DNA of 7,664 bases from Planctomycetota bacterium (lineage in GTDB: Bacteria; Planctomycetota; Phycisphaerae; Sedimentisphaerales; SM23-30). The position numbers and the translations under genes were made by a program. Within the stretch, counting starts at the first letter, position 1, and the number at the start of each line of letters is the position of its first letter. The stretch spans positions 1 through 7,664 of the forward strand of contig JAKQBU010000507.1 in assembly GCA_029573975.1 (NCBI GenBank), given 5' to 3'. Below, one piece after another: positions 1-6,560 of the stretch. The notes beneath the pieces are model-generated. The model ran no database searches, was not told where the DNA came from, and saw only the letters and a list, made by a program, of their open reading frames with translations.

Positions 1-2
1 AT

Positions 3-1055
3 AATTTTAACTCAATTACATCTGCTAAAGGATCTGAAATCGAAGAAATTCTATCTAAAATACATAATGTTGCTCAGATTATAGAGAAACAACATGATTC
101 AGTTACAGAAACATTTTCTAAAATATCTGAAATTCAATCGAAGTGTGTACAATGTCTTGATGAAGCGAAAAAAGCCGAGGCTGACTCTCAATCCAATGTT
201 AAAAATGGATTAACTTTGCTAGACAAAGTTAACGAACAATTAAAAAATACACAGAATTCAGCAGAGGAGGCTAAAGCAAAAGTAGATGCTACAAGCCAAA
301 TTCATGCTAATATTAAACAAAAAGAAACAGATATTAATGAGTTCTATAAACAAGTGGAAACCTATAAATTGGAAATGATAGATATAAAAAAGAAATCAGA
401 TGCAGAATATACAGCGACAAAACAGAATTATGATAATACGATTAAACAGTACCAGGATGACACAAATAAAATTATAGAAAATAATTTTAGGCAACAAAAG
501 GAAATTGATGATCTTCTTCATAAAGCTGTTAGTGCTGGTTTATTCGGAGTTTTCAAGCAACGACAGGAATCTTTAACAATAGGAAAAAGGATCTGGGCTA
601 TTCTTGTTGTTCTTAGTTCTTTTTTGGTTGTAGCTGGAATAATTTGGGTTACCTGGAAATGGGAAAAAAGTCCCGATATAATATTTTTTGTAAGATTTGG
701 TGTTATGATCCCTCTGGCATTCCTTATGTATTTTGCTGCTGCTCAGTACAAAAAAGAAAGGCAAGCTGAAGAAGAATATGCTTTCAAATCTGCAATAAGC
801 TTCAGCATTGAGCCGTATCGTAACCTCCTTGAAAGCATGGGGCAAAAGAAAGAGCCTGAAGCCGATTTTGTGAAGAAATTAATGGAAGACATATTTGATA
901 ATCCTATTAAGAGATTGTATGTTAAAGGGAAACATAAAGATGAATGTGAAAATATTCTTGATATGTTAACTCTCGTTATGAAAAAAATTTCACCGGAGGA
1001 TAAGGGATCTATCGTAGATATTTTCAAAAAAACTTTTGCTGATTTGAAGGAATAA
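3..1055 (+). CDS. Coiled-coil membrane protein of unknown function, 5' end outside window
   Basis: I do not recognise a named family. The frame is open from base 3 with no stop or ATG before a TTG at 216, so the gene almost certainly starts upstream of the window; 350 codons are visible. Visible residues 1 to about 185 are rich in Lys, Glu, Gln, Asn and Asp with few prolines and look like a long coiled coil. A short stretch SAGLFGVFKQR (about 177-187) leads into two hydrophobic segments, about 198-218 and 226-247, separated by a short charged loop. A helical, charged C-terminal domain follows (about 250-350), beginning EEEYAFKSAISFSIEPYR. Both ends therefore probably lie on the same, cytoplasmic, side. 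This layout (coil, AG.xGxF motif, two helices, 'EYAFK' tail) resembles a widespread type of uncharacterised bacterial protein; that is recollection, not a search result. The gene is AT-rich, unlike the minus-strand genes. It lies 47 bases before the next membrane-protein gene, probably as a pair. Confidence 0.8.
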   Translation, partial: NFNSITSAKGSEIEEILSKIHNVAQIIEKQHDSVTETFSKISEIQSKCVQCLDEAKKAEADSQSNVKNGLTLLDKVNEQLKNTQNSAEEAKAKVDATSQIHANIKQKETDINEFYKQVETYKLEMIDIKKKSDAEYTATKQNYDNTIKQYQDDTNKIIENNFRQQKEIDDLLHKAVSAGLFGVFKQRQESLTIGKRIWAILVVLSSFLVVAGIIWVTWKWEKSPDIIFFVRFGVMIPLAFLMYFAAAQYKKERQAEEEYAFKSAISFSIEPYRNLLESMGQKKEPEADFVKKLMEDIFDNPIKRLYVKGKHKDECENILDMLTLVMKKISPEDKGSIVDIFKKTFADLKE

Positions 1056-1074
1056 AAAAAATAATCTTAGGCAT

Positions 1075-1080
1075 TATAAT
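1075..1080 (+). promoter_or_regulatory. Possible -10 box before the small membrane protein
   Basis: A perfect TATAAT lies 22 bases before the ATG at 1103. There is no convincing -35 at 16-18 bases upstream, and the surroundings are AT-rich, so the match may be chance. If real, the second gene could also be transcribed on its own. Confidence 0.25.
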
Positions 1081-1102
1081 AAACTGATGGAGAACGAAAT
1101 AT

Positions 1103-1717
1103 ATGAGTGTCGATGAAATTGTAAAAGAATTTAAATTGCATCAAATACTGAGATATTTATTTTCGGGAGGTTTTTTTTTACTTTCGGTTTGGTATACTTC
1201 TTCATGCGATAATCAAATAGATATAGAGGATGTTTTCGGATTAAAGGACAATCAAACAGCTTTACTACTTTTAGCTTTACTTTCCGGTAGTGTTACTTAC
1301 GTTATTCACCGTGCAATTATCTATCCAATAGTTGGAAGAATTGCACTGTTTTTTGCTAAAGTAACGAAATATTCTAAAATCAACAAAAAAGATTCATGCT
1401 TGTCTTGGTTGAATCCATATAAACCCTTGATAATTGAACGTGATCTGGATTTTTTTAGGTGGGAAAGAAGGAATTCAGCTAGTAAAGATATACAGAGCGA
1501 ATTTGATGAATGGGCTGGACAGATTCAATTTTTATATTGTTCTGCTTTGTCGATTCTACAAGGAAACTTGATCACAATATTTATTTTACCTTCAGGAGAA
1601 CTACGTTTTGATGGATTCTTAATATGCATCATACTATTTCTATTTATTACGGGTTTTTTGGCAAATTATCGTTTCAGACTTTATGAATTATATTATAAAG
1701 AAAAACTACCTGTATAG
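1103..1717 (+). CDS. Small integral membrane protein of unknown function, four predicted helices
   Basis: A 204-residue protein whose family I do not recognise. Hydrophobic segments lie at about 14-31, 51-68 (perhaps extending to 84), 141-162 and 171-187. A polar segment of about 55 residues (85-140) between helices 2 and 3 carries basic and acidic residues, including DLDFFRWERRNS and EFDEWAGQ. The N-terminus is short and charged, and the tail after helix 4 is tyrosine-rich and basic. There is no cleavable signal peptide. No catalytic motif is visible. The ATG at 1103 is preceded by GGAG at 1089-1092, ten bases upstream, which supports this start. It follows the coiled-coil membrane gene by 47 bases on the same strand with the same low G+C, so the two are probably co-transcribed and may act together at the membrane; that is inference from context. 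No terminator is obvious after its TAG stop. Confidence 0.8.
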   Translation: MSVDEIVKEFKLHQILRYLFSGGFFLLSVWYTSSCDNQIDIEDVFGLKDNQTALLLLALLSGSVTYVIHRAIIYPIVGRIALFFAKVTKYSKINKKDSCLSWLNPYKPLIIERDLDFFRWERRNSASKDIQSEFDEWAGQIQFLYCSALSILQGNLITIFILPSGELRFDGFLICIILFLFITGFLANYRFRLYELYYKEKLPV

Positions 1718-1830
1718 AGCGAATATTCGTATAAACTAGCCGGGTAGAGTGTGCAACTGGTTGGACATGTGGTTGTGTTTGCCATTATGTAAGCCTTTTC
1801 ATAAAACCTTGGCGGCCGGGTGAGGGGATT

Positions 1831-3129
1831 TCAGGGGATGTTTTGAATCGTTTGCAGATTTCCATCGCGGGCGGCGGCCAGGATTGGGCCCATATATGGG
1901 TCTATTTTTTCGGGGGTCAGCGGTACGGGCATATTTTCCAGCTTCATTTTTAGCTGGGGGTTCCGGGCGGCGGTCAAGGCCCGCTGGATGTGGTTCGGGG
2001 TGAAACCCGGCACGTCGGCCAGGCGGGTGGGAAACCCGATCCGGCGGGCAAAGGCAAACATACCTTCCGCTACGGCCATACCCAGGTTGCGGCCGGCAAG
2101 GCTGGAGGGGTCCCGGGAGAGGCAGCCGGCCTGATGGTAGAGCCGGCCGATTGTGCGCAGGGGTTTTTCGATGGCGGGGGCGAAAAAGACGGTGTAATAG
2201 GGGTTCATAATCGCACAAGCCCGGCCGTGCGGGAGAATATCGACCAGCGAAAAACTGGTCAGATGGCCGCCGCTGGTACCGCCGAGCATGATGGCATACC
2301 CTCCCAGGTCCGTCGCCAGGCACAGGGCCTCCCGGCCGGCGGGATCGTCGGGATTTTGCAGTACCTGCGGCAGATAATGCAGCACCAGGCGGAGGGCGGT
2401 TACGGTGATTTCTTCGATTCGTTCATAACCGGCCTTGCCGGAGGCGCCGTAGAGCACCTCGACACAATGGGCGATGCCGTCCATTGCGCCGTCCGCGGTC
2501 AAGGCGGGGGGGGCGGTATGGGTAAGCTGATAATCAAACAGGGGATAGGCCGGCACGATCGCTTCGTCCACGATCAGTTTTTTCTGGCCGGTGGCGCGGT
2601 CGGTGATGTTGGAATAGCGGGTTAGGTGGGCGGCGGAGCCGGCAGCCGTTTGGATGGCCATGTGGGGCAGGAGCCGGCGACCGGTATTTTGCAGGGCTTC
2701 GGTCACTTTGCCGGCGCCGAAATAGGACTCCGGGTCGCCGCCCAGGGTGTGCAGGACGAGGGCGGCCTTGACGGCGTCAATGGTGCTGCCGCCGCCGAAG
2801 CTGATGACAAGCTGCGGATGGTGCTGCTGGAGTTCCCGGTGGATGCGAAAGACATCTTCGCGCGGGGCGTTCGGCTGGGCACCCCGGATATGGGCCTTCA
2901 GTTCCACGCCGGCATTTTGCAGGGATTGCCGGATTGCCGACAGGTATGGTTCGATGCCGGAAAAGCCGGAAGAAACGAGAAGGGCGTTTTTCCCTGACTT
3001 GGCGGCGATGGGACCGGCCTGGGATAAAATCCCACGGCCGAACCAATAGTTCTCCCCTTTGAACTGTTTTAGCAAACGTTTTGCCGTTTCAAACTCTGGC
3101 AGGGCGGCTGGACACCCACAATTTGTCAT
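1831..3129 (-). CDS. Iron-containing alcohol dehydrogenase (group III, PF00465-type)
   Basis: A 432-residue NAD(P)-dependent, metal-dependent alcohol dehydrogenase, expected to interconvert an alcohol and an aldehyde or ketone in the cytoplasm; the substrate cannot be read from sequence. The N-terminal Rossmann-like domain has the nucleotide-binding motif GGGSTIDAVKA (residues 112-122). The C-terminal helical domain has LTADGAMDGIAHCVE (210-224), where D217 and H221 have the D-x3-H spacing of metal ligands. It also has GGHLTSFSL and LPHGRACA, where H289 and H301 are the probable remaining ligands. Their 12-residue spacing is shorter than the 14 I recall for FucO, but the GGHLxSFSLVD..xHGRACAI pattern is familiar from one subgroup. 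Length is slightly above the usual 380-400, because of an N-terminal extension with a MTNCGC start. The ATG overlaps the stop of the DUF362 gene by four bases (ATGA), and an AGGTG ribosome-binding site lies about five bases before it. This fixes the start and implies translational coupling. Confidence 0.93.
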   Translation of the reverse strand: MTNCGCPAALPEFETAKRLLKQFKGENYWFGRGILSQAGPIAAKSGKNALLVSSGFSGIEPYLSAIRQSLQNAGVELKAHIRGAQPNAPREDVFRIHRELQQHHPQLVISFGGGSTIDAVKAALVLHTLGGDPESYFGAGKVTEALQNTGRRLLPHMAIQTAAGSAAHLTRYSNITDRATGQKKLIVDEAIVPAYPLFDYQLTHTAPPALTADGAMDGIAHCVEVLYGASGKAGYERIEEITVTALRLVLHYLPQVLQNPDDPAGREALCLATDLGGYAIMLGGTSGGHLTSFSLVDILPHGRACAIMNPYYTVFFAPAIEKPLRTIGRLYHQAGCLSRDPSSLAGRNLGMAVAEGMFAFARRIGFPTRLADVPGFTPNHIQRALTAARNPQLKMKLENMPVPLTPEKIDPYMGPILAAARDGNLQTIQNIP

Positions 3130-4229
3130 GATTTCACCTGAACCAGTTGATATTGGCGGCTGCCGAGGCCGATTTTTTCGGCGTGGGCGAGCTGGGCGGT
3201 ATAATCAATCGAGGGACGCAATTTCTGGAAATAATCTTTGCCTGTGGCCTGTTTCACCAGATCCACGCTGGCCTGATCGACGGCTACCGGGTCCCGGCCG
3301 GCCAGGATGCCGATATCATCGAAGATTCGCTTGAGGGGCGTTTCTTTGCCGCCCATGCAGTCGCAGTCGGCGGTCACCTGGACCAGGAAGTTAAAGTAGC
3401 AAACCCGGCCGTCCAGGACCTGGTGCAGGGCCAGGCAGTGTTCGGCTATTTTTTCCTGGAGGACCTGGGTGGCCTGGTCCCACTTGAAGCCGATGGCGCC
3501 GACGGGACAGACCGCATGGCACTGGCCGCAGGCAATACACAGCTTTTCGTTGATGACGGCCGATTTTTTCACCGTGATGGCATCGCGCGGGCACCACCGG
3601 GCACAATGGCCGCAGGCGGTGCAGACGGAAGCCTTGACCTGGGGGGTGGACTGAAAATGCTGATTGAGCTTGCCGGCCCGGCTGGCCAGGCCCATGCCGA
3701 CATTTTTGATGGCTGCGCCGAAACCGCAGGCGACATGGCCGGTGACGTGGGTGAGGATGATGGCGGCATGGCTTTGACAGGCGGCGGAGGCCAGCGGGAC
3801 CTGCTGATAATGCTTCCCGCGGATGGGGACCATAACCTGGTCCACGCCGATCAGGCCGTCGGCACTGATAACCGGGCAGCCCACCTGGTCAATGGTGAAG
3901 CCGTGGGCCTGGCAGAGCATCAGGTGATCGACGGCGTTGGAACGCTGGCCGCGGTAGAGGGTGCAGGTGTCGGTCAGGAAGGGCTTGGCGTTTTTTTTCT
4001 TTACGGCGGCGGCAAAGGCGGCGGCAATGACGGGGGGGAGGAATCCGTGGGTTCCTTTTTCGCCAAAATGCTGTTTGATAGCCACGAAACGGCCGGGGGC
4101 CAGATGATCGGCAAATTTCCCTTTGCGATACAACACCATCGCCTGATCGGCCCAATCGGCGGCGGTATCCCGGGAGCTTGTCGCAATAAAATATACCGTG
4201 CCGGCGGAATTCTCTTTTTTGCGTGCCAT
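3126..4229 (-). CDS. DUF362 protein with two [4Fe-4S] ferredoxin motifs
   Basis: A 367-residue iron-sulfur protein of the DUF362 family (PF04015), whose biochemical role is not established. DUF362 signatures visible are KQHFGEKGTHGFLPP (52-66), DTCTLYRGQRSNAVDHL (87-103), HVTGHVACGFGAAIKNVGM (161-179) and GILAGRDPVAVDQAS (307-321). A 2x[4Fe-4S] ferredoxin domain is inserted at about 200-245. Cluster 1 uses C203, C206, C209 and C213 (CTACGHCARWCP). Cluster 2 uses C231, C234, C237 and C241 (CIACGQCHAVCP). Extra cysteines at 289 and 291 (ADCDCM) are also present. There is no signal peptide or membrane segment, so it should be cytoplasmic. Low-potential electron transfer is the likely chemistry, by inference from the clusters. 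A CGGAG ribosome-binding site lies ten bases before the ATG at 4229. It is the first gene of a coupled pair with the iron-type alcohol dehydrogenase, so it could exchange electrons with or serve that enzyme; this is not shown. Confidence 0.92.
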   Translation of the reverse strand: MARKKENSAGTVYFIATSSRDTAADWADQAMVLYRKGKFADHLAPGRFVAIKQHFGEKGTHGFLPPVIAAAFAAAVKKKNAKPFLTDTCTLYRGQRSNAVDHLMLCQAHGFTIDQVGCPVISADGLIGVDQVMVPIRGKHYQQVPLASAACQSHAAIILTHVTGHVACGFGAAIKNVGMGLASRAGKLNQHFQSTPQVKASVCTACGHCARWCPRDAITVKKSAVINEKLCIACGQCHAVCPVGAIGFKWDQATQVLQEKIAEHCLALHQVLDGRVCYFNFLVQVTADCDCMGGKETPLKRIFDDIGILAGRDPVAVDQASVDLVKQATGKDYFQKLRPSIDYTAQLAHAEKIGLGSRQYQLVQVKS

Positions 4230-4280
4230 CTGAGTTTTGCTCCGATTTATGATTCCATCAACAAATATCTCACCAGCGGT

Positions 4281-4286
4281 ATTATA
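4281..4286 (-). promoter_or_regulatory. Probable -10 box of the DUF362-alcohol dehydrogenase operon
   Basis: The minus strand reads a perfect TATAAT 51 bases before the DUF362 start. The -35 at 17-base spacing (TTTCCG, 4304-4309) matches only three of six consensus positions, so an activator may be needed or the site may be weak. It lies outside the inverted-repeat element, between that element and the gene. Confidence 0.45.
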
Positions 4287-4331
4287 GGGAATTGGTTGGG
4301 AAACGGAAAGTCTGTTTGGTATTTTTCAGGG

Positions 4332-4359
4332 CTAGCCCGCATTTCTCACAGGCTTTCGA
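4332..4359 (-). repeat. Left terminal inverted repeat of the MITE-like element
   Basis: The minus strand carries the core GTGAGAAATGCGGGCTAG (4332-4349), extended inward to 4359. It pairs with 4557-4584, with four mismatches over 28 bases. Confidence 0.65.
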
Positions 4360-4556
4360 TTTTCAGCGGACTTTTTGCCCGCCTTCTTCGTTCTCGTCGC
4401 TATCTGTCCTCAACATATATACTTATATGCCTGCGGAAGATAGCTCCTGCGGCCTCGAAGGCGGCCAAACATTCGCGCTGAAAACAGACTGTCGAAACTA
4501 GTGGACCGAAAAATGATACATACGAGATTCTGAGCCAAGGAGTTATCAATTATTTG

Positions 4557-4584
4557 TCAAAATCCCGTGAGAAATGAGGGCTAG
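4557..4584 (+). repeat. Right terminal inverted repeat of the MITE-like element
   Basis: The plus strand carries the core GTGAGAAATGAGGGCTAG (4567-4584), extended inward to 4557. Its last four bases overlap the final codons of the YbaK-type gene. Confidence 0.65.
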
Positions 4585-5066
4585 ATGCCCACCTGGACGA
4601 GGGTCGGGGCCAATAGCCTGACGATCTCCGCCGGCGCAAGCTCCACCAGGAAACCGCGTTTGCCGCCGTTGATATATATGGTTTCCAGCTCAAGTATGGT
4701 TTCTTCCATATATACCGGGAGTTTTTTCAGGGTGCCGAAGGGGGATGTTCCGCCGACGAGGTAGCCGGTATGCCGGGCGGCGGCGTTCTCCGGGCAGGGG
4801 GCGACCATTTTGACTCCCAGGATCCGCGCGAGTTGTTTGGTGGATACCTCCCGGTCACCGTGCATGAGCACCAGCAGGGGCCGCTTCTGCTCATCCTCCA
4901 TGACCAGCGTTTTGATGACCCGGTGTTCCTCTACGGCCAGCTCTCTGGCGCTGACTTTCGTGCCGCCGTGCGGTTCATAGCGGTAGAGGTGTTCGCGAAA
5001 CTCTACCCCTTTTTCCCGCAGCAGGCGAATGGCTGGCGTTACCGGTGTTTTGTCTTTACCGCTCAT
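4581..5066 (-). CDS. ybaK: YbaK/EbsC-type aminoacyl-tRNA deacylase
   Basis: A 161-residue protein of the YbaK/ProX editing family (PF04073). Members clear mischarged tRNA in trans; YbaK itself hydrolyses Cys-tRNA(Pro) in the cytoplasm. Visible family features are the N-terminal TPAIRLLREKGVEF (10-23), the conserved lysine in VIKTLVM (K52), a glycine-containing strand LVLMHGDREVSTKQLA (65-80), the signature TGYLVGGTSPFGTLKKLPVY (100-119) and GGKRGF (134-139). Length is typical for a complete stand-alone domain. A GGGGAGG ribosome-binding site lies just before the ATG. The gene begins inside the last 11 bases of the MFS transporter gene, so the two are co-transcribed and probably coupled. Its TAG stop coincides with the CTAG end of the inverted-repeat element. 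Specificity for Cys-tRNA(Pro) rather than another mischarged tRNA is inferred from overall similarity only. Confidence 0.9.
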   Translation of the reverse strand: MSGKDKTPVTPAIRLLREKGVEFREHLYRYEPHGGTKVSARELAVEEHRVIKTLVMEDEQKRPLLVLMHGDREVSTKQLARILGVKMVAPCPENAAARHTGYLVGGTSPFGTLKKLPVYMEETILELETIYINGGKRGFLVELAPAEIVRLLAPTLVQVGI

Positions 5067-6399
5067 CCCGGCCTCCCCTGCGGTCTGGTAATTCGATAGC
5101 CTGGTGGTTTGTATTCGGGATTATGTGGTGCTTGCTGCGGGTCAGGCCGGGGTGCCGCAGCAGCAGGCAGCCCAGGGCGCCCAGAAAGGCGGCGCCGGCG
5201 GCCAGCAGCATGGCCGGGGAAAGTGAGCCGGTCGCATCGGCCAGGGCGCCGGCGGCACTGGGGCCGACTGCCTGACCGATTCCGAAGAAGAGGGTGATAA
5301 ATCCCAGCGCGGCGGGGGCGAGCCTTGGGCCCAGCAGGTCTCCGCAGGCGGCGGCCATGATGGCTGGGATACTCCAGGCGGACAGTCCGAACAGAATGGC
5401 GGAAAGAGTGAATCCGGCGGGGGAAGGCCAGATGGCGAATAAACCGAAGGCCGCCGTATGGAGGAGATAGACGATGAGGAGGGCACCTTTGCGGCCGATA
5501 AAATCCGAAATACCTCCCCAGATCAGGCCGCACAGCAGGCTGAGCCATCCCATATACATGAACAACCGGCCGGCCGCGACCTGGGTGTAACCGCCCTCGG
5601 CCATCAAATACTTGGTGAAAAAAGTCAGGTAAATAATGTAGGAAAAGCCAAAGGCGACGTAAATCAGGCCGATATGCCAGATGATCCGGGAACGATAGAC
5701 ATCCCGCCAGTGCAGGCCGCCGGCGCCGGAAATATGGATGTCCTCATTTTCCCCGGCTCCGAAGGGGCGAAGCCCGATAGCGGCCGGTCGATTTCGCAAA
5801 AGTGCCAGGGCCAGAACAGCCAGGCCCAACGTGACGCCGGCAAAAAGGAACCAGCATACCCGCCAGCCGCGGTCGTTATAGGAGAGAAGCAGGTGCGGCA
5901 CCAGAGGCCCCAAAAGGATCAAAGCCAGGGAAGAGCCGGTCACGCCGATGCCGGCGGCCAGACCGCGGCGGCGCTGAACAAACCAGGCCGACAGCAGCGC
6001 CATGACCGGTACATTGCTGGCCCCGCTGCCCACGCCGGTAAGTGCCCGCCAGACCAGAGCGCCGGTAAAACTTTCCGATAAGCCCGTCATCATCATGCTG
6101 ATCGCCGCCAGTGCTAATCCGGCGGTAATGACCGCCCGGGGCCCGAAACGGACCGCCAGGGCGCCGCCGGCCACCGACAACATCAGGTACCCCGCCAGAT
6201 TGGCTGTAGCCAGGCCGCCGGCCCTGGTATTGTCCAGTCCCAGGCCGTTCTGCATGGCCGGCAGGAGCATGGTATAACCGAACCGGGCCAGGCCCAGAGA
6301 GCCGAAGACCACCAGAGTGCCCACCGTCAGGATAATCCAGGCATAATGGAAGCGGGGCGGTTGATGGGACGAATCTTTTTTTGCTATCGGTATGGTCAC
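5056..6399 (-). CDS. Major facilitator superfamily transporter
   Basis: An inner-membrane secondary transporter of the MFS (PF07690) with about 12 helices; the substrate is unknown. With the start chosen here it has 447 residues. The first helix begins FHYAWIILTVGTLVVFG (17-33), followed by GLARFGYTMLLPAMQ (36-50), a segment typical of YbfB/YjiJ-like transporters. Motif-A-like loops are seen at AVRFGPRAV (about 82-90) and, in the second half, at GGISDFIGRKG. A polar central loop (about 202-235, GENEDIH) separates the two six-helix halves, and a basic tail (RRGGRDER) ends the protein. The frame is open to a TTG at 6480, which would add 27 polar residues. I prefer the GTG at 6399 because AAGGCG lies nine bases before it and the protein then begins close to helix 1. 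The promoter at 6525-6553 serves either start. The 3' end overlaps the YbaK gene by 11 bases. Confidence 0.88.
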   Translation of the reverse strand: MTIPIAKKDSSHQPPRFHYAWIILTVGTLVVFGSLGLARFGYTMLLPAMQNGLGLDNTRAGGLATANLAGYLMLSVAGGALAVRFGPRAVITAGLALAAISMMMTGLSESFTGALVWRALTGVGSGASNVPVMALLSAWFVQRRRGLAAGIGVTGSSLALILLGPLVPHLLLSYNDRGWRVCWFLFAGVTLGLAVLALALLRNRPAAIGLRPFGAGENEDIHISGAGGLHWRDVYRSRIIWHIGLIYVAFGFSYIIYLTFFTKYLMAEGGYTQVAAGRLFMYMGWLSLLCGLIWGGISDFIGRKGALLIVYLLHTAAFGLFAIWPSPAGFTLSAILFGLSAWSIPAIMAAACGDLLGPRLAPAALGFITLFFGIGQAVGPSAAGALADATGSLSPAMLLAAGAAFLGALGCLLLRHPGLTRSKHHIIPNTNHQAIELPDRRGGRDER

Positions 6400-6524
6400 T
6401 CTATTTTTCGCCTTATGGATTAAAACGAGGGCTATGGGCGGCGTGTTCCTTTGTGATTTGTCAATCCTTTCTAAAGACAATTTTACCGGTTCGTTTTCTG
6501 GGCTAGCCGGGTACTGAAAAAAGC

Positions 6525-6553
6525 ATTTTAAAGTGCTGACTCCGTCTGGTCAA
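6525..6553 (-). promoter_or_regulatory. Sigma70-like promoter of the MFS-YbaK unit
   Basis: The minus strand reads TTGACC (6548-6553), exactly 17 bases of spacer, then TAAAAT (6525-6530). Each box matches five of six consensus positions. It lies just after the stop of the symporter gene and points at the MFS gene, with transcription expected to begin near 6518. This suggests the MFS gene is not solely dependent on read-through from the symporter. Confidence 0.6.
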
Positions 6554-6560
6554 GTTCTGA

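Larger units (their letters stand above)
4332..4584. mobile_element. MITE-like element with 28-base terminal inverted repeats
   Basis: The two ends are inverted copies of each other: 4332-4359 reversed and 4557-4584 match at 24 of 28 positions, including 17 of the outer 18. Each end finishes in CTAG, which reads the same on both strands and may be a 4-base target duplication; the proper ends would then be CCC...GGG. The 253 bases are less G+C-rich (about 40-45% in sampled lines) than the flanking genes, and I find no transposase or convincing gene inside, only short open frames. This is what a non-autonomous transposable element looks like, presumably mobilised in trans by an insertion sequence with the same ends. 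Several IS families (IS5 and IS1380 groups among them) make 4-base duplications, but I cannot assign one. The right CTAG includes the TAG stop of the YbaK gene, so insertion left that protein intact. Confidence 0.6.

Noticed and set aside
1719..1730. Palindrome CGAATATTCG just after the small membrane protein gene
   Set aside because: It has no loop and no following T-run, and it is too short to call a terminator or operator.
1736..1746. CTAGCCGGGTA, repeated at 6503-6513
   Set aside because: An 11-base match is expected several times by chance in a window of this size. Flanks do not match each other or the ends of the 253-base element.
1990..2997. Two consecutive plus-strand open frames opposite the alcohol dehydrogenase
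   Set aside because: Glycine-rich shadow translations of a GC-rich minus-strand gene, with no recognisable motifs.
3147..4481. Long plus-strand open frame (444 codons) opposite the DUF362 gene
   Set aside because: It is antisense to a clear family gene with intact cysteine motifs. It consists of the Gly/Ala/Asp-rich translation typical of shadows of GC-rich genes, and it runs on into the inverted-repeat element.
4292..4501. Short plus-strand open frame (69 codons) across the inverted-repeat element
   Set aside because: No ribosome-binding site or family motif. It begins outside the element and ends inside it, so it is not a unit of either.
6459..6464. Perfect TTGACA on the minus strand
   Set aside because: No -10-like sequence lies 16-18 bases downstream.
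6516..6537. Near-palindrome with a T-run on the minus strand, resembling a terminator after the symporter
   Set aside because: The stem is short, A/T-rich and has a mismatch on the transcribed strand. The same bases are better explained as the -10 region of the MFS promoter.
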